A stretch of DNA of 64,000 nucleotides from Diphasiastrum complanatum. Taxonomy: Eukaryota; Streptophyta; Lycopodiopsida; Lycopodiales; Lycopodiaceae. Both the position numbers and the translations under genes were made by a program. The notes beneath the pieces were generated by a model. That model was not told the origin of the DNA. It saw nothing but the letters and a program-made list of their open reading frames with translations, and searched no databases. Shown piece by piece: positions 48,316 to 58,375 of the stretch. The stretch's first letter is position 1; every line of letters starts with the position of its first letter. The stretch lies in NCBI GenBank assembly GCA_029204225.1, contig CM055108.1, positions 16,082,722 to 16,146,721 of the forward strand, read 5' to 3'.

Positions 48316-51300
48316 ATGACTCTTCTATATCTACTTTCATACCATTCCTCCTCCTCCTCCTCCTCCTCCTCCTCGCCCACCCACAACCACACGCACACCC
48401 ACACAAACCTTTTCATCACACATGCAGTTCCTATAAGGATCGGTAACACTAGTGTTGGATGGCGATTGAATGCATCTAACACCTTCACGGCAGCTTTGGG
48501 CAACCGTAGAGGGCAGCGACATGTTTTCCTGAAGTTTGTAATTCATCCGCACCGCAGCAACAGATCCCTTCTGAATGCCAAGAGTGTGCTTGTTCATCAT
48601 TCTGATAATATTTTGAGCACTTTCAGAGGATCGACTTGTTTGTTAGAGGAAAACAGGTTTTTGAAACCCTCGGAGAAAGGCCTACCTTCACGCACACCAT
48701 TCAGAAAAGTTGAGGGGAAACGTGTAGAAAACAGAAACTCGCAGTTAAAAACAAGGATCAGAGAATGGGAAAGTCAGACAGGAAGAAATGCAAAGATAAA
48801 AAAGAGCTATGGCAAACGCATGGATGCAGTTATCAGCTCTCTGGCGTCCTCCCCGGACATTTCAAAAGCTTTAGAGCTGTTGGAAGGGCATTTCTTAAGC
48901 ATGGAACTATCCATCATCCTGAAGGAGCAGAGGGATTGGGAACGAGCTCTTTCTGTGTTTGCCTGGATAAAGCGGAGAATTGGTTACCAGCCGAATGTTG
49001 TTTTCTACAACATCGTGTTTAGGGTTTTGGGCAGGGCGAAAAGATGGGAGCTACTGAGGGACATTTGGGAAGAGATGTTGAGAGAAGAAGTGATGCCGAC
49101 AAATGTGACGTACAGTACTTTGATCGACGTGCATGCACGAGCCGGATTAAAGGAAAAAGCCTTGGATTGGTACTCGGATATGAGAAAACGAGGAGTTCAG
49201 CTGGATGAAGTGACTGTCAACACAGTTCTAAATCTCTACAAAAAGTTTGGGGACGTCGATGCAGCTGAAAAGTTCTTGCAAACGTTCTCAGAAGCAGCAG
49301 CAACCGATAGCCTAGAAGCCGGTGGTCTTGCTATAACTGATCAAAACCCACATAAATATTCAAATGATGTTGTACAGAGAAACCCTAGCGGTGGTCTGCA
49401 GAGGACCCCATACCAAGGTATGTCCGTGCCTTTGTATGAGCAAGAGAGAGTAGTCCAAGATGCGACAGGTTCAAGCATATCTTATCCAGATCATCCACAT
49501 CTCTCTAGTACAAAAAGTTCTTCTGGAGCACTTGGTGTGCGGATCCCTAGGCCACATAATACTGACACTTACAACACCATGATAGCCGTTTATGCCAACG
49601 CTGGTCGATTTTCAGATGCCTGGAATCTGTTTAGAGTGATGATGAAAGCAGGAATAAGTCCCAACACCGTCACATTCAACACGATGGTGCACATTTGTTC
49701 CATGTCTAGGTGTTTAGAGGAGGCTAAAGATCTAGTTTCAAAAATGGAAGAGCAGGGCTGTTCTCTGGACCAGGCCACATATAATATTCTCATAAACATG
49801 TACATTAAGAACGGAAATATAACTCGAGCAAAAGAATACTTTAACAGAATGAAAGTTTCAAATGTGTTTCCAGACAAAGTGACTTATAGAACCCTTTTGA
49901 GTGCTTTTTGTATGGAAGGGATGGTGGAAGAAGCTGAAAATATGGCAAGTGAAATGGAGGAGGCAGGCTTTAATTTGTGTGAAACATTGTATGTGGCTAT
50001 AATTATTATGTACATAAAAGCAGGAAGTTTTGAAGCAGCCGATGCTTTGTTTGAGCTAATAAGAGATGGTAAGGATCTTAGTTTGACTAGTTATGCTGCA
50101 GTCATGGATGCCTATGCAGAACAGGGGCTTTGGTGGGAATCAGAAAGGATTTATTCACTTTATCAAGGCACAGAGGGAAAGGTGTTAATTTTCAATGTAC
50201 TGTTAAAAGCTTATGGTCTGGGCAAGGTTTATGAGAAGGGCGTTCACTTTTTCAAAACCATGGAAGTTCAAAGAGTTGTTCCAGATGATGTTACTTTTAA
50301 CACTGCAATCCACATGACTGCAACTGCAGGGTTAGTCGATGAGATGGAACAGGTTCTAGGCAAGATGAAGGCAGCTGGCTATACAGCAAACCTATCTGCT
50401 TTTGGAATAATCATTTCTCTTTATGGAAGAACAAATCGAGTAAAAGAAGCAGCGCGAGCCTTTTTGGAGATGGAAGAGATAGGGATACAGCCAGATGAAG
50501 TTGCATATGGTGCATTGGTTAATGCTTGTGCCGAGGCAGGTCTGGTGAAAGAAAGCAGAGCAGCTTACTGCAAGATGGTTGAGGTAGGGTTAGCTCCGAA
50601 CATCATTGCATTGAGCTCCATGCTCAAACTTTATGGAAAGCTAGGTAATGTCAAAGAAGCCGAGGAAGTTTTTTTGGAAATTCAAAAGTCAGCTGCTGGT
50701 CCAGATGTTTTTGCCTTCAATATGATGATTGATATTTATGGAAAGGCTGGCATGGTGAGAAAGGCAGACCAGACCTATGAACAATTGCAATCCAGTGGGC
50801 ATGATCCTAATGAAGTGACTTTGGCGACAATGCTTAATCTTTACAAAGAAGCAGGGTTACTGAAGGAAGCTGTGGATGTTGCTAAAGAGATGCAAGAATC
50901 CGGACTTCTAAAAGATACTGTATCCTTTAACAGTGTCATTGGGCTCTATACAATGCTCGGCAAAATGCGAGAAGCTGTTGCAATATTTGACAAAATGAGA
51001 ACGTTTGGTTTTCTGCCTGACACATCCGCTTTCAAGAGATTCAAGGGTTTTCTTAAAGAATCAGGTGTTGCAAACGAGGCATTGCAGCAGCTTGATCATG
51101 CCTATGCAAGTGGCTTCTCTGAAAATGTTCAGAGTTTGACTGCTTTAACAAGTCTATATGGGCAAGTGGGCATGCAGGACGAAGCATTAAAGGCATGCAA
51201 AAAGCTTCAGGAAAGCAATTATGAGCTAGATGTGGCTGCTTATAATGCCATGATCTTTGCTGTTGGGAGTGCAGGCATGTTCGATGAGGCTCTAAAAATG

Positions 51301-51588
51301 TTTATGGAGATGCAACCTAAAGGGCTTTTGCCTGATGTTGGAACTTATCTGAGTGTGATAAAGGTATATGCTAAAGCTGGACTACTGGATGGTGTGACCA
51401 GGATGTACAAAAGAATGAAGCAAGCAGGTTGTGAACCTAATAAAGCCACTTACAAGGCTGTTATGGATGTTTACAAAAACGCAGGGAGAATGGATTTAGC
51501 TGCCATGGTTTCACAAGAGATGCAATTTACTCAGTATTTGGAGCAGTTCAATTCAGAGCCTGAATCTGGGGACGAGTCAGATGAATAG
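48316..51588 (+). CDS. P-class pentatricopeptide-repeat protein, At1g73710-like, intronless
   Basis: 1090 codons from the first ATG of the frame. PPR proteins bind single-stranded organellar RNA, one base per repeat, to stabilise, process or help translate transcripts. The first 30 residues include a Ser run and a His-Thr run coded by simple repeats, in a basic, hydroxyl-rich leader suited to plastid or mitochondrial import. After a charged linker and LLEGHFLSMELSIILKEQRD, repeats begin near residue 228 (VFYNIVFRVLGRAKRWELL) and end near 1070 (TYKAVMDVYKNAGRMDLAAM), about 20 in all. A non-repeat insert covers about residues 325-418. The tail is acidic (EPESGDESDE), with no E, DYW or SMR domain, so an editing enzyme is unlikely. 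Repeat layout recalls Arabidopsis At1g73710, slightly longer here. No stop or frameshift. Confidence 0.93.
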   Translation: MTLLYLLSYHSSSSSSSSSSPTHNHTHTHTNLFITHAVPIRIGNTSVGWRLNASNTFTAALGNRRGQRHVFLKFVIHPHRSNRSLLNAKSVLVHHSDNILSTFRGSTCLLEENRFLKPSEKGLPSRTPFRKVEGKRVENRNSQLKTRIREWESQTGRNAKIKKSYGKRMDAVISSLASSPDISKALELLEGHFLSMELSIILKEQRDWERALSVFAWIKRRIGYQPNVVFYNIVFRVLGRAKRWELLRDIWEEMLREEVMPTNVTYSTLIDVHARAGLKEKALDWYSDMRKRGVQLDEVTVNTVLNLYKKFGDVDAAEKFLQTFSEAAATDSLEAGGLAITDQNPHKYSNDVVQRNPSGGLQRTPYQGMSVPLYEQERVVQDATGSSISYPDHPHLSSTKSSSGALGVRIPRPHNTDTYNTMIAVYANAGRFSDAWNLFRVMMKAGISPNTVTFNTMVHICSMSRCLEEAKDLVSKMEEQGCSLDQATYNILINMYIKNGNITRAKEYFNRMKVSNVFPDKVTYRTLLSAFCMEGMVEEAENMASEMEEAGFNLCETLYVAIIIMYIKAGSFEAADALFELIRDGKDLSLTSYAAVMDAYAEQGLWWESERIYSLYQGTEGKVLIFNVLLKAYGLGKVYEKGVHFFKTMEVQRVVPDDVTFNTAIHMTATAGLVDEMEQVLGKMKAAGYTANLSAFGIIISLYGRTNRVKEAARAFLEMEEIGIQPDEVAYGALVNACAEAGLVKESRAAYCKMVEVGLAPNIIALSSMLKLYGKLGNVKEAEEVFLEIQKSAAGPDVFAFNMMIDIYGKAGMVRKADQTYEQLQSSGHDPNEVTLATMLNLYKEAGLLKEAVDVAKEMQESGLLKDTVSFNSVIGLYTMLGKMREAVAIFDKMRTFGFLPDTSAFKRFKGFLKESGVANEALQQLDHAYASGFSENVQSLTALTSLYGQVGMQDEALKACKKLQESNYELDVAAYNAMIFAVGSAGMFDEALKMFMEMQPKGLLPDVGTYLSVIKVYAKAGLLDGVTRMYKRMKQAGCEPNKATYKAVMDVYKNAGRMDLAAMVSQEMQFTQYLEQFNSEPESGDESDE
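48344..48374. repeat. (TCC)n microsatellite coding poly-Ser
   Basis: About ten TCC units inside the PPR presequence. Length changes would add or remove serines without shifting the frame. Confidence 0.9.
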
Positions 51589-51819
51589 AGAAAGTTAGAT
51601 ATGATGTCTTTCTAGTACATCTTCAGAAACTTCAGCCTTTTTTGACCAAAAAACAAATACTTATCTTTCCAGATTTTGAAAGGCTATTAAAGCGATCACT
51701 AGGCCTTTGATTTTTAAATGTCCAATTGTTATATATTCAGATGTACAAAGTGGTCAAAATCAGATGCAGTGTTTAATCAAAAGTTTTATTGAGCTGAACT
51801 TGTTTTCCTACCTACTACC
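51589..51819. other. PPR 3' flank
   Basis: Probable 3' untranslated region of the PPR gene, AT-rich, running up to the putative gypsy LTR. No other feature seen. Confidence 0.5.
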
Positions 51820-52235
51820 TGTTATGTACCATAACGGTACGCCCTTCAGTGACGGCCTCGCAAGGGGCATGACGCAAGTCTGGCGTTATCGACATGTTTG
51901 GGTGCCAGGCGTCACCATCCTAGGTGGTCACGTGTCGTTTCCTTTTCTCCATTCACTCAGTCTACCCGGGAGTTGGTGGATGGAGAGCACGTGCATGAGC
52001 CAGGATGTATTTCCAGGCCAAGAGATGTATGCTAGGGAGAGCCGAGTGCGATGGCTGGTGATATGGGACGCCAGTTATCGTAAGAGGCTTGACCGGACAT
52101 AATTATGTCGATAGCTCCAATGCATGGGGGTGGGTCGGTTGTGACCCTATGGATGGGCGGATACGGTGCGTCGTCACTGGTATGGGGTGTGCGGAACCTT
52201 CAAGGCAGTCGAAGATCTTAGGGAGTTGTAATAGT
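51820..52235 (+). repeat. Putative 5' LTR of gypsy element I
   Basis: GC-richer block starting TGTTATGTACC and ending at the primer site. About 416 bp. The 3' end (GTTGTAATAGT) lacks the usual CA, so the boundary is uncertain, and no matching 3' LTR was found. Confidence 0.5.
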
Positions 52236-52247
52236 TGGTATCAGAGC
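52236..52247 (+). other. Primer-binding site of gypsy element I
   Basis: TGGTATCAGAGC, the plant initiator-Met tRNA complement, followed by AGTTGATT. Confidence 0.75.
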
Positions 52248-53984
52248 AGTTGATTTTCCTTAAGGTGCACACGTTCCCTCTCATGCCTTTGCGAATAGGT
52301 ATTCCTTTTAACGAAATGTGGCTGTTTGTTTTTTTTGTTACCTTTGTTCAAATTTTCTTGAGTAAAGGTTAGTGTGTGGAAGGAAGTAAGGCTTATTTTT
52401 TTTCATGAGAAGAAGCAAGAAAGACAGCTTAAACCTTATGATAATTTTAAGCTTTACTTTTGGTTTCCTTCAAAGAAATGATTTGACATAGCTTTGCATT
52501 GATTTGAAAATCCTTTTGAATTCTATACTTGAAGGTTTAGGATTTTCTTTTCTTGATTTTATATTCTCCCTTTGACCCATTTTGTTTTGGGTTCCCTTTA
52601 AAAAAAAAAAAAAGGCAAAACAAAAGGTGTTAAGCGCGGGTCTGAACAGTCACGTTTAGTCCGCTGGCCTGCTGTACGGATTGGTGGGGATAATAATTCC
52701 CTAGCATTGAACAAAAAAAAAAAAATCTTATTAATCTGTTTCACTTCAGACTCGCTACAGGGTCAGCGTCACCCTACAAACCTGCGCACTCTCTGCCTCG
52801 GGGTTCGGGCAGTATGGTTGTCCAGATCCGTACGAGGGAGGGGGGTATTGATCCGTGCAGCGGGGGGTATAATTTATGGAACCGTAAAATCAGTTTTTTA
52901 ATTTTTACAAAGAAAATGATGATGCCTCACAGAACGTAATCTGTGATATAAATTTTTTTTGACAATTTTTTTTACGGGCACCTTTCGGACACCGGAAGGT
53001 GCACGTAAAAATTTTACGTTTTTTACATGCACCTTCCGCCCGAAAGGTGCGTGTAAAAAAAAATTTACGTCAAAAAAAAAAAAGAAAAAAAATGTAAAAA
53101 CGGAATTCACGGAAGGGAAGGGCCGACTCTTCGGCCCTTCCGCCCGCGGAAGACCCTGCGCCCTCGGGCCTCCGCCCTCGGGCGCACAATCTTCCGGGGC
53201 GGAAGGGCCTCGGAGCAGGACTTCCTCCCCCCCCCCCCAAAAGAGCGGAGGTGGGGGGGTGTTTCAGAACGTACATTCCCCCACGCTGCCCTCACTCCTT
53301 GTAAACTTGTTAAGACCTTTGGTAAGGGGGGAGGACGTATTGTCCCCACGCAGTCCCTACAAAACAGACTATTACAAAGTTATTTGCTATATGAACGTGA
53401 AACTAAAGCTTAGATTCAAAACCTTTTTGCTAAGTTGAAAACATTAAGGTTGCAAAGTTAAAGATTTGTCAATCTTAAGCTTAAATCTTATACTTAAAAG
53501 ATTGATTAAAACTACATCTTGATGTGAACTGTCCTTGGAGTCCGTACTACTCCTCCTTCCTCTCTGTACTTGCAGATCTCCTAAGCTTGAAGAGGAGCTG
53601 TGGTACATTGGAGTTGGAGGTGAGAGAAGAGGCCTTAGTCAAATTTTATAAACCTTTGGGATCCATGGGCCATGTGGCACCATTTGGTGGCCCCACATGG
53701 TAAAAAAGGCCTAGAAGGGACAAATGAGGGCTTTCTTGGGGTCCCACCTGTCCTTTTTGCATGAGGTTGGAGAGGAGCTTTGGGGAAGGGATAAAAAAGG
53801 TACGTTCAATTCCTTTGCTTCATTCTTAAAAGTTGTTGTAGAGTTTGTGAGTTCTCAAATTTGTTTATTTCTTGAGTCCTTTTGCTCTAGTTGTTGTCTT
53901 TTAACGGTTTTTACATCGTAGCTCTCCGTTTTTTCTCAAGTTTATTTCTAGCTACCACTTTCTCCATGGACACTCCTATGGATA
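52248..53984 (+). other. Long leader of gypsy element I with GC-rich insert
   Basis: About 1.7 kb between primer site and gag. The first and last thirds are AT-rich. 52600-53350 holds homopolymer runs (A and C), the hairpin cluster and a strongly GC-rich block at 53103-53290, unlike anything nearby. No protein recognised. The block may be a separate insertion. Confidence 0.5.
52967..53141. repeat. Cluster of three short hairpins
   Basis: Hairpin 1: arms GCACCTTTCGG (52978-52988) and CCGGAAGGTGC (52992-53002), extended by TTTACG/CGTAAA. Hairpin 2: arms GCACCTTCCG (53029-53038) and CGAAAGGTGC (53041-53050), with T- and A-rich extensions. Hairpin 3: perfect 11-bp arms GGAAGGGCCGA (53116-53126) and TCGGCCCTTCC (53131-53141) with loop CTCT. 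Hairpins 1 and 2 are also related to each other and could cross-pair. Confidence 0.85.
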
Positions 53985-54990
53985 AGACGAGCTCCATGTC
54001 CCGTCGAGACTGATATGGAGAATATGACGCGTGCAATTAATTTGTTGCAACAACAAATTGTTGACATGCGATCTAAACATGAATGGGCGGAGGCCAAAAT
54101 TCGGGCTATGTCCCAGTCTCGACAAGCTCTCCTTAACCCGATATTTACTCCAGAATTTTTCACCGGAGAGAAAAAAGATAGACACCAAGATGTGGTGTTG
54201 GCCTGGTTAGATCGATGGACTTCTCATTTCCCCATGCATGATCTACCAAATAGCTTGTGTATTTCGACGACCATCATGTTTTTTACGCGGTATGGCGTAT
54301 TCATGGTGGCAGGATCTCAAAGATCGAGCTACGGTCCCAACTACTTGGGATGACTTCCAAGTAGCCTTTAAGGCTGTCTTTATGCTTGTCCTTGACGATT
54401 TTGAATATTATCATCGATGTGCCACATTGCAAATGAGGACGAAGCCCTTGGACGTCTACTTGCAAGACTTCCAGGAGGCTGCTTCGCGGTTTTTAACCGC
54501 ATAGACGGGGGTACTCCTTAAGCTGCATTTCATTTTGGGCTTGCCCAAAGAATATCAGTTGGAGGTCCGCCGTAGTCAGCCACAGTCCTTAAGGCTGTCG
54601 TGCGTTTCGTTCAGATTTTCGACGACACGCACACTATAACCCGTAAAGAGCAGCAAAAGCCCGAAGCCGAAGACAAACCCTCTGTGGGCCCGTCTTTAAA
54701 AAAGGGCAACGAGCGAGTGTTCGACAAAGCTTCCCCTTCGGGAAAGAAAAAGAAACGCCCTCGGTTGGAGAGAGCGGACTTCGACAAGGCCAAAAGTGAT
54801 GGACTGTGTTTCTCCTGCATGGAGAAGGGAGTACCTTTCCAAGGATTGCCTGAAGAGACGGAAGAAGGGTGGCCGCTCCTTAAAGGCCTATTTCTGGCAT
54901 TATGTATCTTTCAAGGATGAATTAGTTTGTAAAAATTGTTGCTTTAATACTGCAATGTTTGGACCTCATGACCTCTTCGCATGAGTGGGT
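53985..54990 (+). pseudogene. Gypsy element I gag and zinc knuckle
   Basis: The plus strand reads a gag core across shifted frames: WLDRWTSHFPMHDLPNSL, then RGMAYSWWQDLKDRATVPTT, WDDFQVAFKAVF and YLQDFQEAASRFL. A basic spacer and a split CCHC knuckle (GLCFSCMEKG in one frame, YLSKDCLKRRKK in the next) follow near 54800-54870. Stops and frameshifts near 54300, 54500 and 54830 prevent expression as one protein. Confidence 0.8.
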
Positions 54991-57239
54991 TCGTAGACAA
55001 CCAACCTTTGAGTGTTCTTTTTGATGACGGTTCTACTTAATGCTAAGTTGGTGCAGAAGCTGCAGTTGGCAACCGCACCAAGTGATCACAAGTACGTGGT
55101 TAGGATGGCAGCTGGTGGAGAGTAGCAGGTCTGGGACCACTTTGTCCCCCACGTGTCGTTGAGGATTCAAAACTATGTAGATAGTTTATCTTTTCATGTT
55201 ATGAATCTTGATAAGGTAGATTCAATCCTAGGTAAAGAGTGGTTTTATGCTAGGAATGAGTCCCAAAACAGAGTACATGGGAAAAGCGAGATAAACCCTA
55301 CTATGGGAATGATCGATACAGATGAAATTCAAAGGATACCACTTGAGTAGGGGAGAGAAGTGAATATTTCTATTCACTTATCAAAATATGATGGAAGTCT
55401 ATACTATAAGTTATTGAAATAATTTATAGATGTTTTTGCCTGAGACTTAAAGGATTTAAAAAGCATTCCTAGTAAATTTGGAGAGCACCGAATCGATTTA
55501 AAGGCAGATGCTCTACCAATTCAACAAAGACAATACAGACTGAATCCTAAATATTCCCTGATGGTGAAAGAAGAACTAGATAAGTCTCTTGAAGCTGGGA
55601 TAATTTATCCAGTTCTAAGCAGTGAATGGGTATCACCCATTGTGGTGGTTCCAAAGAAGAAAACTAGTAAAATCCAAGTTTGTCAAGATTTCAAAAAACT
55701 CAATGCAGCAACAAAAAAGGACTATCATCCTTTGCCCTTTACAGATATTATATTGGATAAAGTTGCTGGGTATGAAAGATATAGTTTTTTGGATGGCTTT
55801 TCTGGTTATTACCAAGTTCAAATCAGCGAGAGGACCGAAGTAAAACAACCTTTACAACAGATTGGGATACCTATGCATATAACAAGATGCCATACGGACT
55901 TTGTAATGCACCTGTTACATTTCAAAGAATAATGAGTGATATTCCAAGACTTTTTGAAATTTTTTTTGGAAATATTTATAGATGAATTCTGTATTTTTAG
56001 TTTGCATAAAGAACATTTGGAGAAGCTCCAACAAACGTTACAAAGATGCAGAGAAAAATCTATATTTTTACATCGGGAGAAAAGTTATTTTGGAATGACT
56101 GAAGGCATTCTTTTGGGCCATAGAATATCAGAACGAGGTACCGAGGTCGATCAAGACAAGGTTAAAGTAATTGATGCACTCTTACCCCCGACCAATTTGA
56201 GGGAGTTAAGATGTTTTATGGGCCATTTGAGCTATTATCGAAGGTTTGTACAAGATTATGCCATTGTGGCAGCCCCTTCGAACAAGTTACCAAAGAAAGA
56301 TTTTACATATGAATGGAGTGCAGATTGTCAGAAGTCGTTTGAAAGACAAAAATTGAAGTTGAAGACTCCTCCAATCTTACGACCCCCTGATTGGACCAGG
56401 AAATTCATGTTTATGTGGACACCTCTTCCTTTGCAATTGGAAGCATTCTGAGATAGAAAACTGATGCTAAGAAAGATTATCTTGTATATTATGCAAGTAG
56501 GCAATTATCTGCATCAAAAAAGAATTATTCTGCTACTTAGAGAGAGACCTTGGGAATGATTTATTCAATACAAATTTTTTGACATTATTTGTCGAGTTAT
56601 GCATTTATATTTCATGTCGACCATTTTGCAATTAAATACCTAGTTAATAAACCAAACTTATTAGGTCGAATTGCTCGTTGGATACTTCTACTATCAGAGT
56701 TTGATTATACAATAGAGATATGACCTGACAAACATCATGCAAATGCAGACTATCTATCGATATTGGAAACTACTGAACCCAAAGATTCCATTTTGGACAA
56801 TATATCAGGTGTACTCTATAAGCTTGGAGGTGATGATGAACTTTGAAGATGCTTGAAACCAGAAGAAATACAAATAGTAATCAGGTCTTTCCATGAAGAA
56901 GAAGCTGGTGGACACTATGCTTTGAAGAACACAATTTGTGAATGGAAAATATTGGTGGCTCACAATGTACAGAGATGTGCACAAATTTGTTCTAAACTGT
57001 GATCCTTGTCAAAGGATGGAAAAACCAGCAAAGTCAACAAATTGGCCATTAGTACCAATCTTACCATTGGCACCATTTGAAAAGTGGGGTATCGATTTTG
57101 TTGGACCGATCAAGCCAGTTACAAGACGAAAGAAAAATTGATACATATTGGTAGCCACAACTTACTGTACAAAAATGGTGGAAGCCGAGGCAACAAAGAA
57201 AAATAATGCAAAAGCAGTTCTTCCACAATCATATTCGAA

Positions 57240-57242
<3 letters not shown>
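54991..57242 (+). pseudogene. Gypsy element I pol: protease, RT, RNase H, integrase start
   Basis: A decayed protease (region with LFDDGSTxC near 55020 and ILGKEWFYARNES at about 55230), RT (KSLEAGIIYPVLSSEWVSP, VVVPKKKTSKIQVCQDFKK, FLDGFSGYYQVQIS, then in other frames MPYGLCNAPVTFQRIMSD and ISERGTEVDQDKV), the RT tail FMGHLSYYRRFV, RNase H in several frames (YYASRQLSA, HVDHFAIKYLVNKP), then the integrase zinc region (KFVLNCDPCQRMEKPA) and core start (PFEKWGIDFVGPIKPVTRR). It ends near 57230 at a (CT)n tract, so most of integrase is missing. RT before integrase marks Ty3/gypsy. The catalytic RT motif is altered to IFIDEF. Confidence 0.88.

Positions 57243-57292
<50 letters not shown>
57243..57292. 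repeat. (CT)n microsatellite
   Basis: Pure tract of 50 bp exactly where gypsy element I loses integrase similarity. Confidence 0.95.
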
Positions 57293-57294
<2 letters not shown>

Positions 57295-57553
57295 GTTTTT
57301 GTGATTGTTGCTATTTCATTTCCATTGCTAATCCTTGTGGTTTTTCGAGAGGTGAAGAGAGGGGAGTCCCCATGTTCTTGTGTATTCTTGCTTGTGGTTA
57401 AAGTAGGAAGGGGAGTAAAGTATGTGTGGTTAGCTAGGATGTACGCGCTTGCAAGCTAACTTCGCAAGGGAAGCACTATTCCCTTGGGAACGAATCGATG
57501 CGTGACAGGTGACCTTAGGCTGCTACAATTTATTGGCACTGTTTCCGGGGAGT
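57293..57553 (+). other. Possible LTR tail and primer site of another gypsy element
   Basis: TTGGCACTGTTTCCGGGGA (57534-57552) resembles the TTGGCGCCGTTGCCGGGGA primer site that follows the 5' LTR in many plant gypsy elements. The preceding 240 bp could be an LTR end. No downstream internal region remains; a minus-oriented copia LTR follows at once. Confidence 0.35.
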
Positions 57554-58375
57554 AGTTTAACATTTTCTTATTGAATCTCACACGTGTGGGATGGCCCAAA
57601 ATTGTGTTTGATTTTCTAAGATGTGGGTGATTGCACAATAGATTAAAGCATAGATTGAATTCCAAGATCTATCTCACAAATATACGACAAGAGTACAATG
57701 AAACATGCATATATCACTCTCCAAAGTACATTCACACGTGTGGGAGACATGTAATGAAAAACTAAGTACAAAAAAGCCTTGCTCTTGGGTAGAGAGAGAA
57801 TCCAACAACAAAAACTTGAGTAGAGAGAGAAAGCCAAAATGGCTCAAAATGTAAAAAATCTCATTAACTCCAAAAAAACCCACATAGAATTGATCCAAGT
57901 CACATATAAGTAGCAATCTAGGGTGAAGGAGAGTGAAACATGATTGGACCCCTTCTTTTCCTCCTCTAAATATGATTGGTTGAGTGACTTATGAGCCCTC
58001 AAACTTGATTGGACCAATTTGGTGGATTTCTAGCTTTTTGATTGGTCACTAGTTCTCATGCCAACACATAGGGAAGTGTCACACGTCCAACCTCATCATG
58101 ACAAATGTAACAAGCCTAACCTAGCTCGAGCCACATCAAATCCTAATTTTGGCCTAATCATGACTTTACATGTGTACTTGCCCATTTTGCCTCTAAAGTC
58201 AATTTGGCCCTATCTCCTACTAACATGTGGATAAATGTCTACAAGTTTTCAAGTACCCCTAACTCAACATAGATCTAACATTATTATGACTATTTTCCAC
58301 CCGTGGGAACATGCTCTACACGTGTGAGATTTGAACTTGTAAAATAGTCAAGCTAGATTTTGCCAATTTGTCACA
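57554..58375 (-). repeat. LTR of copia derivative J
   Basis: On the minus strand it starts TGTGACAAATTGGC after the purine tract TTTTTGAGGAG. CACACGTGTG occurs at 57579-57588 and 57733-57742, and TACACGTGTG at 58317-58326. The first bases (ATTGGCAAAATCTAGCTTGA) match the start of the element A LTR, so J and A are one family. The far end is uncertain. Confidence 0.65.
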
